Positions 8,188 to 16,995 of a stretch of 64,000 bases of DNA are shown here, in pieces. The position numbers and the translations under genes were made by a program. This DNA comes from Runella sp. MFBS21 (lineage in GTDB: Bacteria; Bacteroidota; Bacteroidia; Cytophagales; Spirosomataceae). Positions within the stretch are counted from its first letter, which is position 1. Every line of letters begins with the position of its first letter. Below the pieces are notes generated by a model. It was not told the origin of the DNA, searched no databases, and saw only the letters and a list, made by a program, of their open reading frames with translations. Location: NCBI RefSeq assembly GCF_029433105.1, contig NZ_JARNTW010000001.1:992001-1056000 (forward strand), in the 5' to 3' direction.

Positions 8188-10056
8188 CTATCCTCCTTTT
8201 ATTAAATTAGATATCTTGTCTAACGCCAAAACTGTAAAAATCGGTTCGCCACTAGGTGTATTATTTGGGTTGGAAGATACAAATAATTGGTTAATTAATT
8301 TTTCAAGTTCTTCTGATGAAAGCATTACCAAATATCTATGAGCAAAACGTTTAGCCAGAGTTCGAGCAGTAGTTTCGGCGCGATTGAGTTGCAAGTCTGA
8401 GTAGTTGGAACGAAGCTGCTCAGTTAAATCCTCAAAAATCTGCTGGATATCTTCGCTCGGAAGATCCGTTGGAATACTTCTCACAACTAGCGTACCGGGT
8501 CCTAATGCATCGAAATCAAAGCCAAGAGCTGCGATTTCGTCGCGTATTTCGAGCAAAAGCGGGATGTCTGCTAAAGGTAATTGTACCGTGGCTGGAAAAA
8601 GTAATTGTTGCGAAACTGTATTTTGGGTAGTGAGTTGTTTGATATAGCGGTCATACAGCACCCGTTCGTAGGCTGCGCGTTGGTCAATGACCATCATACC
8701 TGATTTTACAGCTGATATTACATAGCGATTTTGAATTTGCACCGCTAAGCGGCGATTTTTTAAATTTTCTTCATCAGCATTGACTTCATTGGCTCTGCTT
8801 CCAAGGGTAGACGACGAGATTTCTTCTGTCGTTGTCTCTCCTAGATCTAATTCGGGTTGAGAAGCGCTTGGCATGGGCTTCTGAAATCCTTCAAACAATT
8901 TTTCCCAATTGGATAGGTTATCACTTTCTCGTTTGGTAGGTGCCGAAGCTGTAGAAGGTGAAGGCGAATAACTTGACGTATTTGTTTGAATAGGAGTGTT
9001 GGTCCGGGCCTGTGAAATGGGGCTCAGAAAATTGACATTGAGATCAAAATCAATCGACGGAGCAAGGTGATTGACACTGATTGCCTTTCGGATAGCGGCC
9101 ATCAAGAGAGCATACACTGAGCGCTCATCGTCAAATTTTATTTCGGTTTTGGTGGGGTGAATATTAATATCAATATGAGACGGGTCAATGTCAAGCATTA
9201 AAACATAAAAGGGATGATTGCCATCCGAAATCGTTCCTTCATAAGCCGACAGTACGGCATGGTGAAGGTAGCTATGTTTGACAAAGCGATCATTGACGAA
9301 AAAAAACTGTTCGCCGCGTGTTTTACGAGCAAAATCAGGTTTTCCTATGTATCCTTTGACCGTTACATAAGGTGTTTCTTCTTGACAATAAACGAGTTGT
9401 TCGCGGTAATTTTTGCCAAACATGTCTACGATGCGTCGGCTCATTTTGCCTGCGTATAGGTTGTATACTTCGGTATCGTTGTGGTACAAAGAAAAACTTA
9501 CTTCCGAATGTGCCAATGCTACCCTTTGAAATTCGTCGAGAATGTGACGCATTTCGACCGAATTAGTTTTTAGGAAATTGCGTCTTGCGGGGACATTAAA
9601 AAAGAGATTTTTTACCAAAATATTAGTACCAGGCAAACACGCCACTGATTCTTGGGATTTTACTTCAGAGCCTTCAATACGGAGAAGAACGCCGATTTCG
9701 TCGGTAGGTCGCCGCGTTCGCATTTCTATTTGGGCTACCGCTGCGATAGACGCCAACGCTTCGCCACGGAAGCCCATGGTACGAATCCGAAATAAATCAT
9801 CGGCATGGCGTATTTTGGAGGTAGCATGGCGTTCAAAACTCATACGAGCGTCGGTCTCAGACATGCCACAGCCGTCATCAATGATTTGAATCAGCGTACG
9901 ACCCGCGTCTTTGATAATTACTTGTATATTCTTAGCTTGAGCATCGATGGCGTTTTCCAACAGCTCCTTTACAACAGAAGCAGGGCGTTGTACTACTTCC
10001 CCAGCTGCGATTTGGTTGGCGATAGCATCAGGTAGTAGGCGTATGACGTCTTGCAT
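8188..10056 (-). CDS. mutL: DNA mismatch repair protein MutL
   Basis: 622 residues. MutL links mismatch recognition by MutS to strand removal. GHKL ATPase motifs are intact: ENAIDA (34-39), DDGCGM (60-65), GFRGEAL (95-101). A transducer domain follows (HVDIDINIHPTK-like region HIDINIHPTKTEIKF), then a low-complexity Ser/Thr/Pro linker (about 345-430) and the C-terminal dimerisation domain. The nuclease motif DQHA(x)2E(x)4E reads DQRAAYERVLYD (458-469): His is Arg and the last Glu is Asp. The C-terminal CPHGRP-type zinc motif reads TPSGEP (602-607 region), without Cys or His. So the C-terminal endonuclease metal site looks degraded. First gene of the run toward dxs. Confidence 0.96.
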   Translation of the reverse strand: MQDVIRLLPDAIANQIAAGEVVQRPASVVKELLENAIDAQAKNIQVIIKDAGRTLIQIIDDGCGMSETDARMSFERHATSKIRHADDLFRIRTMGFRGEALASIAAVAQIEMRTRRPTDEIGVLLRIEGSEVKSQESVACLPGTNILVKNLFFNVPARRNFLKTNSVEMRHILDEFQRVALAHSEVSFSLYHNDTEVYNLYAGKMSRRIVDMFGKNYREQLVYCQEETPYVTVKGYIGKPDFARKTRGEQFFFVNDRFVKHSYLHHAVLSAYEGTISDGNHPFYVLMLDIDPSHIDINIHPTKTEIKFDDERSVYALLMAAIRKAISVNHLAPSIDFDLNVNFLSPISQARTNTPIQTNTSSYSPSPSTASAPTKRESDNLSNWEKLFEGFQKPMPSASQPELDLGETTTEEISSSTLGSRANEVNADEENLKNRRLAVQIQNRYVISAVKSGMMVIDQRAAYERVLYDRYIKQLTTQNTVSQQLLFPATVQLPLADIPLLLEIRDEIAALGFDFDALGPGTLVVRSIPTDLPSEDIQQIFEDLTEQLRSNYSDLQLNRAETTARTLAKRFAHRYLVMLSSEELEKLINQLFVSSNPNNTPSGEPIFTVLALDKISNLIKGG

Positions 10057-10341
10057 ATTTGGTCAGGTGGTTTGGTAAGACAACAACAGAAAGGCAGTAA
10101 AACGTTTGCCAAGTATAAATTTTAAATGGTCTTTTCTAAACATATAAAAATAATTCTTGGTTATATGATTAAATAAGTAAATATTTTGACTTTATTGGGA
10201 ATATTGGCAAATGCTGATTATGTTTGTTAATAAAAATAATTTACCTCATAAAATACTTTGGCACATTGTTTGAAGAAAGCTATATTAACAGTGTAAATAT
10301 CTTTCTTTTAAATAGTTGTGGACATTTAATATGAATTAAGA

Positions 10342-10521
10342 ATGAAGAAGCCTAACATGCATCTGGCTTTTCAGTGGCTCATTTTCCTACCCATAATCTT
10401 GCCACTGTGTATTGTATTTGGAGCCCTTCAGGGGGTGGTTAATACAGTAGAGCAAATGGCCCACCAAATGTGGACCGACGTATCAACAGTTGAAAAAAAT
10501 GTAGAGCCGTCAGAATTATGA
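10342..10521 (+). CDS. Small single-pass membrane protein, unknown
   Basis: A 59-residue ORF with ATG at 10342 and TGA at 10519-10521. It starts MKKPNMHLAFQWLIFLPIIL, has one strongly hydrophobic helix (residues 9-30) and a short polar tail (TDVSTVEKNVEPSEL). It lies alone in the roughly 460-base space between mutL and the next leftward gene and overlaps the 3' end of the latter by a few bases. The composition (a clear membrane helix with a charged tail) looks like a real protein, but no family is recognised and there is no independent support. Confidence 0.45.
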   Translation: MKKPNMHLAFQWLIFLPIILPLCIVFGALQGVVNTVEQMAHQMWTDVSTVEKNVEPSEL

Positions 10522-10821
10522 GTGTTTGCGAGAGAATAAGTTCATCAGGCGCCTGAACATTTTCTGCTCGAAAGCCCAAAAAAAAGCGAATTGTCCGAAG
10601 AGCCACCCGTATACCAACAAGATAACTTGGTAAAGGGGTAGTATTACAAGGATATTAAATAACCAAATTGCCCATGTGCTTTCGATACGAAGCCATTGGG
10701 AAACCCATCTCTTGGTATACATAACTGTGAAGCCTGTACAGGCAAATACCAGTAGTATTACCAGTACCTGCCATCCATTTTTGACTCCCCACCTATTTTT
10801 TAGTTTCTCTATCCAAGACAT
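10516..10821 (-). CDS. Small membrane protein (DUF6787-like)
   Basis: 101 residues: a basic N-terminus (MSWIEKLKNRWGVKNGWQ), two hydrophobic helices (about residues 19-36 and 50-75) separated by TKRWVSQWLRIES, then an aromatic segment and a basic C-terminus (KMFRRLMNLFSRKHS). The pattern IEKLKNRWGV...GWQVLVILLVFACTG resembles DUF6787 proteins of Bacteroidota, sometimes mislabelled as prolipoprotein diacylglyceryl transferase; that match is from memory. It sits directly upstream of the pseudouridine synthase in the opposite reading order (transcribed away from it with a 60-base gap). Confidence 0.65.
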   Translation of the reverse strand: MSWIEKLKNRWGVKNGWQVLVILLVFACTGFTVMYTKRWVSQWLRIESTWAIWLFNILVILPLYQVILLVYGWLFGQFAFFWAFEQKMFRRLMNLFSRKHS

Positions 10822-10883
10822 TGACTAATAATCTGGTTGTTAGACAGCTATATGTTTAAAAAAGAGCCAATCTAAGTTTCTTT

Positions 10884-11612
10884 TTACTCATGTAAAAAAG
10901 CCAAATGCTCTGGGCCAATTTCTTCGGGGTCAAGCTCCAAAAACTCCTCCCAAAAAGGTTCAGGAGGCAAAGCGGCGCGACATAAAATAGATTCTTTTTT
11001 TACAGGGTGTACAAAAAACAATCGCCTAGCGTGGAGATTGATATTGCCATCTGAATTGGGCTTTGAAAAACCATACTTTACATCTCCTCTGATAGGACAA
11101 CCCATTTGAGACAGCTGCACTCTGATTTGATGAGGACGGCCAGTGAGGGGGGTCACTTCCAACAAAAAATGGCGATTGATTTCTCCCACCACTCGATAGG
11201 TAAGTTCTGCTTTTTGGGCATTGGGTGCGGGGTAGTCATAAGCAGTCACAACATTCCGTGACTCATCTTTTACAAGCCAACTTACCAGTTTATCTTGCTT
11301 TTTGGGAGGGTGTTTGCGTACTACTGCCCAGTAGGTCTTCTGAACATCTCTTTTACGAAAAATCTCGTTCATGCGTTCGAGGGCTTTGGAGGTACGAGCA
11401 AACACCACCAATCCACTTACTGGACGGTCGATGCGATGAACTGTTCCTAAAAAAACCTCTCCCGGTTTTTCGTATTTTTGTTTGATATAATCTTTTACTA
11501 AGTCGAGCAAACATACATCGCCAGTGGCATCCCCTTGCACAAGGAGACCTGGGGCTTTATTGACAATGATAAGGTGGTTGTCTTCGTAAACAACGTGAAA
11601 TGGCTTGGCCAT
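10884..11612 (-). CDS. RluA-family pseudouridine synthase
   Basis: 242 residues. Isomerises specific uridines in rRNA or tRNA. Seen: DNHLIIVNKAPGLLVQGD (motif I), the catalytic motif HRIDRPVSGLVVFARTSKAL with the essential Asp around residue 64, KTYWAVV, TPLTGRPHQIRVQL (motif II) and HARRLFFVHP (motif III). There is no N-terminal S4 domain, so it resembles the RluA/TruC-like subgroup rather than RluC/RluD. The target uridine cannot be assigned. It reads left ahead of the small membrane ORFs and is separated from panB by a small convergent ORF. Confidence 0.93.
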   Translation of the reverse strand: MAKPFHVVYEDNHLIIVNKAPGLLVQGDATGDVCLLDLVKDYIKQKYEKPGEVFLGTVHRIDRPVSGLVVFARTSKALERMNEIFRKRDVQKTYWAVVRKHPPKKQDKLVSWLVKDESRNVVTAYDYPAPNAQKAELTYRVVGEINRHFLLEVTPLTGRPHQIRVQLSQMGCPIRGDVKYGFSKPNSDGNINLHARRLFFVHPVKKESILCRAALPPEPFWEEFLELDPEEIGPEHLAFLHE

Positions 11613-11633
11613 TGTTATTAAAATTTAGTTGTA

Positions 11634-11771
11634 ATGAATAAACTTGAAAAGTTTGTAAAAGAAATCAACTTGGCTTTGATAAATGAGCCTAGTTGGCAAA
11701 CCTTCGTTGATATAGAATACAAAGATTCTATGTTTTTCTTCAACGGCCAAGAATTAGTGATAGTTCAATAG
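11634..11771 (+). CDS. Very small ORF, unknown (tentative)
   Basis: A 45-residue ORF, ATG 11634 to TAG 11769-11771, beginning [20 protein letters not shown] and continuing into an acidic/aromatic C-terminus ([20 protein letters not shown]). It fills most of the space between the pseudouridine synthase start and panB and overlaps the convergent panB stop by 7 bases. Its regular amphipathic start and hydrophilic composition suggest a genuine small protein. No family is recognised; it could be a chance ORF. Confidence 0.4.
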   Translation: MNKLEKFVKEINLALINEPSWQTFVDIEYKDSMFFFNGQELVIVQ

Positions 11772-12589
11772 GATTCTTTTTCGTTGGGGAAATCATTGCT
11801 TTTCACATCTTTAACGTAATTAGAGACGGCGTCGGTCATGACAGTATGCAAATCTGCATAACGCCTGAGAAAGCGTGGTTTGAATTCTTTTGTAATCCCA
11901 AGCATATCATGTAGGACGAGTATTTGGCCATCAGCATAGGGGCCTGCTCCTATACCAATAGTAGGAATACTCACACTTGTCGAAACTTTTTGGGTAAGGT
12001 GAGAAGGAATTTTTTCTAGTACCATCCCAAAGCATCCGATTTCGTCGAGCATTTTGGCGTCTTCGAGTAGTTTATCTGCTTCCGACGATTCTTTGGCTCT
12101 TACGGAATACGTCCCAAACTTATAAATCGATTGAGGAGTAAGCCCTAGGTGCCCCATTACGGGTACGCCTGCGCTAAGAATTCTCGTAATCGAATCTTTG
12201 ATTTCCAATCCACCCTCCAATTTGACAGCATGAGCTCCTGATTCCTTCATGATTCGGATAGCCGAATCAAGGGCTGCGCGTGAGTTGCCTTGATAAGAAC
12301 CAAACGGCAAATCTACCACCACAAAAGCACGTTTGACTGCTTTTACCACTGCTTGCGCATGGTATATCATTTGGTCTAAAGTAATAGGAAGGGTGGTTTC
12401 ATGGCCTGCAATGACGTTGGAAGCTGAGTCTCCTACCAAAATGATATCGATACCCGCTGCATCTACGATGCGAGCCATGGAGTAATCGTAAGCAGTAAGA
12501 GCCGAGATTTTTTCGCCCCTATTTTTCATTTCTTGAATAATATGGGTCGTAACACGTTTTGCTTCAACGGAAGAGAGTTGAGTTGACAT
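11765..12589 (-). CDS. panB: 3-methyl-2-oxobutanoate hydroxymethyltransferase (ketopantoate hydroxymethyltransferase)
   Basis: Transfers a hydroxymethyl group from 5,10-methylene-THF to 2-oxoisovalerate, the first committed step to pantothenate and CoA. From ATG 12589 it is 274 residues, the usual length; an in-frame ATG 27 bases further upstream is possible. Signatures: [28 protein letters not shown] (metal-binding Asp), [44 protein letters not shown] and [20 protein letters not shown]. No other pantothenate genes are nearby. Confidence 0.97.
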   Translation of the reverse strand: MSTQLSSVEAKRVTTHIIQEMKNRGEKISALTAYDYSMARIVDAAGIDIILVGDSASNVIAGHETTLPITLDQMIYHAQAVVKAVKRAFVVVDLPFGSYQGNSRAALDSAIRIMKESGAHAVKLEGGLEIKDSITRILSAGVPVMGHLGLTPQSIYKFGTYSVRAKESSEADKLLEDAKMLDEIGCFGMVLEKIPSHLTQKVSTSVSIPTIGIGAGPYADGQILVLHDMLGITKEFKPRFLRRYADLHTVMTDAVSNYVKDVKSNDFPNEKESY

Positions 12590-12683
12590 CAAATGAATCG
12601 TTAAGTGCTCGCGCACAATTAATAGATTGACTGTTAATCGGGTTGATTATCAGGTTTGTGAGGATAAATAAAAAAACAAAATA

Positions 12684-14108
12684 CTAGCGTGAGCGAAGCC
12701 ATACTTCAGGGTTAAGCTTGCTGGTATTTTTCCAAATTTGGAAATTTACTTCTGATACCCCGTCTGCGTCGGTGGCTACTACTCCGATGGTTTCACGAGC
12801 TTTTAGTTTTTGTCCTGGACGAACATTCACATTTTTCAGTTTTGCGTATACGGTGTAAAAGTCTCCGTGTTGGACAAATACCACATTACGCATTACCCCA
12901 AAGTTAGTTACTTCCATCACCACTCCATCATACACAGTTTTAACTGATGTATTGGCATTGGTCTGAATATCAATCCCTTGGTTTTCTTGATATACATTTT
13001 TCAAAACTTCTTTGGTTCCAAAACCGTCAGAAATAAAACCGGGTACTGGCCAAGGCAAACGGCCACGGTTGGCCGCAAATGACGAAGCCAGGGTTACTTC
13101 TTCTTCGTTCATTCCTTCTTCATTGATTTCGACTTTTTTAGGCTCAGGTTTGGGCGGTTCTACTTTGGCGACTTCTTCCGAAGATTCGCCTTTGTTTTTA
13201 GCTTTTTCGGCCTCACGAGCGCGGGCAGCGGCAGCTTCGCGTTCTGCTTTTTCGCGGGCGGCTTTTTCACGCGCTGCTGCACGGGCCCGTTCGCGGCGTT
13301 CTTCTATTTCTTTTTGAATAATTCTGGTCAAATTATTCTCAATTTGTTTGTTGGCTTTGCGTACTTCAGCTACTTCGGCCTTAATCTCGCTCTCACGTCC
13401 ACTAAGCTCTTTTACTACTTTGTCTTGGTCGCCACGTAGTTTTTCGAGGTTTTTGTTCTCTGCTATTTTGCTTTGAAGGGCACTTTGTTGTTCTTTCTTT
13501 TTATTGGATATACTGGTCGTTTTGGCAATCATCATCGATTGCACTTTTTTCATTTGTTGTACTTGCTTTTTACGCTCGTCAGTATATTGTTTTAGGTATT
13601 TATATCTAATCAAAAATTGGTTAAAATTAGGGGCAGAGAAAAGAAAGCTAAGTTCGTTGAGGCTATTGTTTCGCTTTGAAGCGTTATAAATCATCTTAGC
13701 GTACTCTTCGCGTAGTTTGCTTAAGTCATTGTCCAATTCTACTTTGGCTTTCTGTAATTCCTTAAGCTCCGAATCCATCAATTCTATATCATCATTGATG
13801 AGTTCAATTTTGCGGTTTTGTGCCGAAATTTGTTGTTTGATGGCTTTGAGCTGTCCCAAAGTAGCGCGTTTTTGTTCGCTAGTTTGTTTGAGGATATTCT
13901 GTAGTTGCTGTAGTTTCTCGATATTTTCTTTTTTTTCTTTCTCAAGCTGTTGGCGACTTTTTTGGGCAAAAACCGATAAAGAAGGAATGAAAAAAAAGCA
14001 TCCAATCCAAAGAGCTAACTTCCAAGTCAATTTATTATTGACACCAAATGGGCTACTTTGCTGCAAATAGGAGTCTTTTGACCGACACAAAATCAAATGT
14101 TTACTCAT
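12684..14108 (-). CDS. EnvC-like murein hydrolase activator (degenerate M23/LytM protein)
   Basis: Start taken at ATG 14108 (474 residues; a start at 14138 is also open). Signal peptide ends IPSLSVFAQ. Residues about 50-250 are a long coiled coil (EKEKKENIEKLQQLQNILK and heptads after), then a Lys/Glu/Ala-rich helix with Pro-rich linker, then a C-terminal LytM (M23) fold (RGRLPWPVPG, GIDIQTNANTSVKTVYDG, VFVQHGDFYTVYAKL, VNFQIWKN). The zinc ligands of active LytM are changed: HxG(I/V)D-type His is Asn/Gln, the HL in YxHL is KL, and LHFE is VNFQ. As in E. coli EnvC this predicts a regulator of cell-division amidases, not an enzyme. Third gene of the envelope block. Confidence 0.9.
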   Translation of the reverse strand: MSKHLILCRSKDSYLQQSSPFGVNNKLTWKLALWIGCFFFIPSLSVFAQKSRQQLEKEKKENIEKLQQLQNILKQTSEQKRATLGQLKAIKQQISAQNRKIELINDDIELMDSELKELQKAKVELDNDLSKLREEYAKMIYNASKRNNSLNELSFLFSAPNFNQFLIRYKYLKQYTDERKKQVQQMKKVQSMMIAKTTSISNKKKEQQSALQSKIAENKNLEKLRGDQDKVVKELSGRESEIKAEVAEVRKANKQIENNLTRIIQKEIEERRERARAAAREKAAREKAEREAAAARAREAEKAKNKGESSEEVAKVEPPKPEPKKVEINEEGMNEEEVTLASSFAANRGRLPWPVPGFISDGFGTKEVLKNVYQENQGIDIQTNANTSVKTVYDGVVMEVTNFGVMRNVVFVQHGDFYTVYAKLKNVNVRPGQKLKARETIGVVATDADGVSEVNFQIWKNTSKLNPEVWLRSR

Positions 14109-14146
14109 AAGTAGTTTCTTCAAACTGCAAGAATACACCTTTTTGG

Positions 14147-15001
14147 CTATTTTTTTTGGTATTTAGAAGGAATACTAAATGGAAACGAAAGGGGCTTTTC
14201 GCTCAGTTCTACTTTTTGGTGTTTGATTCTAAATACCGTTTGGTAAAGTTCATTGTCTTTATTTGATTTATAATCCAGCTCAATCAGGCTAGTATAAGGA
14301 AAGAGGTAGTTGTTGAGTTGGGTAAAATCATCGTAGTCAAGTTTTAGCGAATTTTTGGTAGGCTGCTCTGTCACCAAGAGTTTTTTGAGGCGGCGATTTT
14401 GCTCTCCTATATAATTTTCCAGTGAGATTTTCCCCTCTTCTTGGCGTAGCATAAAATAATCATTTTCTTTCTTAAATCTCTCCCCTGGTTTTTTGGGAAT
14501 GGGCATATTGCCGACCAAGATAGATTGGATAAGGTCAAAACTTAACTGAAAATTAAATTTTTGACTAAGAGTAGCAAAATCGTATTGATAGTATTCTTTG
14601 TGATAGCGATCCACAAGTTGAATCGAATCGCGAGTGATAAGTCCTCTTACTACTTCAATAGGACCCGCTACGATAGACAGCCATAAGACGCTATCTTTTC
14701 GCATACGGATATTGACATTGGCATTGTCGATATCTTGGTCTTTACTTTTAAAAGATATTTTTGATTTGGCAGACAAGTATTTAAAGTCGACATTTTCTAC
14801 CTTGACTTTAATATCTTCTGATTCAGTCTTGGGAAGAGCAGCTATTGAGTCTATCGGAATAGCTATCACTACCGAATCTTTGGGTGCAAGTGCAAGGCTA
14901 TCTGTGCGGGTAGGAGTCTCACTTTTTTGGCGTGGACGGTGACAGGCCGACAAACAACCCAATACTACGAGAGAAATATACTTTAGTTTTAAGGTAGTCA
15001 T
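14147..15001 (-). CDS. DUF4292 lipoprotein
   Basis: 284 residues. A lipoprotein signal with lipobox LSAC (cysteine about residue 20) predicts lipidation at the cell envelope. The mature part (VDFKYLSAKSKISFKSKD, RMRKDSVLWLSIVAGPIEVVRGLITRDSIQLVDR) is the DUF4292 pattern, an open-barrel-like lipid-handling fold reminiscent of LolA/LolB-type proteins; functional equivalence is only inference. It lies 8 bases before the EnvC-like gene's upstream boundary and follows the TPR gene, a conserved Bacteroidota neighbourhood pointing to outer membrane or lipoprotein handling. Confidence 0.85.
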   Translation of the reverse strand: MTTLKLKYISLVVLGCLSACHRPRQKSETPTRTDSLALAPKDSVVIAIPIDSIAALPKTESEDIKVKVENVDFKYLSAKSKISFKSKDQDIDNANVNIRMRKDSVLWLSIVAGPIEVVRGLITRDSIQLVDRYHKEYYQYDFATLSQKFNFQLSFDLIQSILVGNMPIPKKPGERFKKENDYFMLRQEEGKISLENYIGEQNRRLKKLLVTEQPTKNSLKLDYDDFTQLNNYLFPYTSLIELDYKSNKDNELYQTVFRIKHQKVELSEKPLSFPFSIPSKYQKK

Positions 15002-15127
15002 ATTATTCTTATCATGCCGAAAAAGTTTTGAAACATATACAAATGACCCTAAGGAACTATTTGTTGTATAAAGGCAGCTTAACTTTTTGGCATTTTAGGA
15101 TATTGGACTAAGGCAGTCTTACAAAGG

Positions 15128-16843
15128 TTATTCTACCAACTGTCCGGTCGCTATTTTTTTGTCAATTTGTGGGGTGTTTTCCCCCATACTTTTTGCTTTT
15201 TTCCACTGCTCTACTGCTTTTTCTCTCTCTCCCAATTGGTAGAGTACATCTCCGTAATGTTCTATGATAGTGCCACTTACACTTTTACCAGAAGCAATGG
15301 CTTTTTCTAAGTTGAGGCGTGCATTTTTATAGTCTTTCATCACATAAAGTACCCAAGCATAAGTATCAAGATAAGTGGCATTGTCGGGGTGTCGGGCTAC
15401 TACACTTGCGGCCATTTCTTTGGCTCTTTCGAGTTTATCTTTTCTCAATGACAGAAAATAGCTGTAGTTGTTGAGAACATGGTCGTTGTTAGGTTCTATT
15501 TTGAGGGCCGCTTCGTACGAATCATCTGATTTTTCGTGTTCACCTATCCCGTGGTAAGCGTCTCCCAGTTGGGCAAAAATCGCATTTTGAAGCTCTTTGT
15601 TGTCCGAAGTTAGTTTTTGCGCTTCTTCAAGGGCATCTACGGCTTTTTGGTAGTTTCGTTTGACTAAATTTGCTGAGCCATTTGAATACCAAAACAATCC
15701 TTGATTGGGGAAGTTTTCGATAGCCAAATCAGAGTGAGCCAATATGCTGTCGATTTGGTTGAGTTCGCCGTCGAGTTGGAGCACAGCGCCCCAGACTTCA
15801 TACATAGAGCTATTGATCCGTACGGCGTTCATATAGGCATCGCGAGCTTCGGCTTTTCGGTTGGCTTTTACCAGCAAGTCGGCATAGACTACGTAGGCTC
15901 GCATGTCTTTGGGATGGGCCTTTACGATTTCTGATGCGCGCGCCAGCACTTCTTGGCGAGTGGCTTCATCTTTGGCTTCGCGTAGCAAGTTGACCAATGC
16001 TTGCATTTTGGTATCGATATCAGCATTGGGATTGTTAAACATCTGCCCCATCTGCTGTTCGGCCGATTTGGTGTCACCACTTTGGCGATAAATCTCCGCT
16101 AGCATCATGCGGGCATCTGCCTGGTCAGGATTGATTGTGAGGGCTTTTTCGAGCTGTTCTTTGGCTTCTTGAGGGCGTTTGGCAATCATCAGAAGCTGCG
16201 CCAATTCTACTACATACTGAGCTTCGCTGGGTTCAGCATTGATAAGTTTTTTTGCTTCTTCGATGGCTTTGTTGGGCTTATCAAGTTTGATGTAGATGCG
16301 TTGCTTTTGATGTGTCAAGTCTTCGTCTATCCCTAGAGATTTTTCGACTTCATCGTAGGCTTTGAGTGCTTCTTCGTATTTTTCATCTAAAATATAAACC
16401 GCTGCTAGTTCTAGACCGTACTCGGCGTTGTCGGAGCTTTGGCGGATGATTTCACGATAAAGATCAGCGGCCTTGTTGTATCTGCGCTGTTGGGTATAAA
16501 TTTCGGCTAATTGGATGCCATAAAACTTATTTTCGGGAGTAAGCTGAAAAGCCTTTTGCGAAAATATAGCGGCCTCGTCGAGTTTTTCTCTTTTGAGCAA
16601 AGTACGCGCCAGTTCATAATTAATGGCGGCCACATTGGGGTTGATTTTTAAAGCCAAACGAAATACACTATCAGCCCTTTGGTATTCTTCCATGGCCGAA
16701 TACTTCAGACCTTCGGTCAATAAAAATTCAAGTTCAAATCGTTGGGCTTTTTGAGCTTCAGTTTCACCAATAGGCTTATTTTTTTGAGCAAAAACCAATT
16801 GACTCAAAAAAAGTATGACCCAGATATAGGGTTTGTGTTTCAT
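15128..16843 (-). CDS. Tetratricopeptide-repeat protein, secreted or periplasmic
   Basis: From ATG 16843 the product is 571 residues with a signal peptide ending SQLVFAQ; an upstream in-frame ATG (16897) would bury it, so the shorter form is preferred. The rest is a near-continuous array of TPR units (for example ADSVFRLALKINPNVAAINYELA, KAADLYREIIRQ, AKEQLEKALTINPDQADARM, DSYEAALKIEPNNDHVLNNY), about a dozen repeats. TPR arrays serve as protein-binding scaffolds. It is the first gene of the TPR - DUF4292 - EnvC-like block; the partner is not evident. Confidence 0.9.
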   Translation of the reverse strand: MKHKPYIWVILFLSQLVFAQKNKPIGETEAQKAQRFELEFLLTEGLKYSAMEEYQRADSVFRLALKINPNVAAINYELARTLLKREKLDEAAIFSQKAFQLTPENKFYGIQLAEIYTQQRRYNKAADLYREIIRQSSDNAEYGLELAAVYILDEKYEEALKAYDEVEKSLGIDEDLTHQKQRIYIKLDKPNKAIEEAKKLINAEPSEAQYVVELAQLLMIAKRPQEAKEQLEKALTINPDQADARMMLAEIYRQSGDTKSAEQQMGQMFNNPNADIDTKMQALVNLLREAKDEATRQEVLARASEIVKAHPKDMRAYVVYADLLVKANRKAEARDAYMNAVRINSSMYEVWGAVLQLDGELNQIDSILAHSDLAIENFPNQGLFWYSNGSANLVKRNYQKAVDALEEAQKLTSDNKELQNAIFAQLGDAYHGIGEHEKSDDSYEAALKIEPNNDHVLNNYSYFLSLRKDKLERAKEMAASVVARHPDNATYLDTYAWVLYVMKDYKNARLNLEKAIASGKSVSGTIIEHYGDVLYQLGEREKAVEQWKKAKSMGENTPQIDKKIATGQLVE

Positions 16844-16995
16844 CGCTTTTAAGAAAATCTCGTTGATGGGTGTGATAAATAACGAAATTAGGTTCAATCT
16901 ATCATAAAAAACGAGATTATTGAAGCAAAATTGGAAGAATTTAGTGGTTTTACCAAAATAAACCTAAAGAGTATGAGTCAATATCAAAAATTTAG

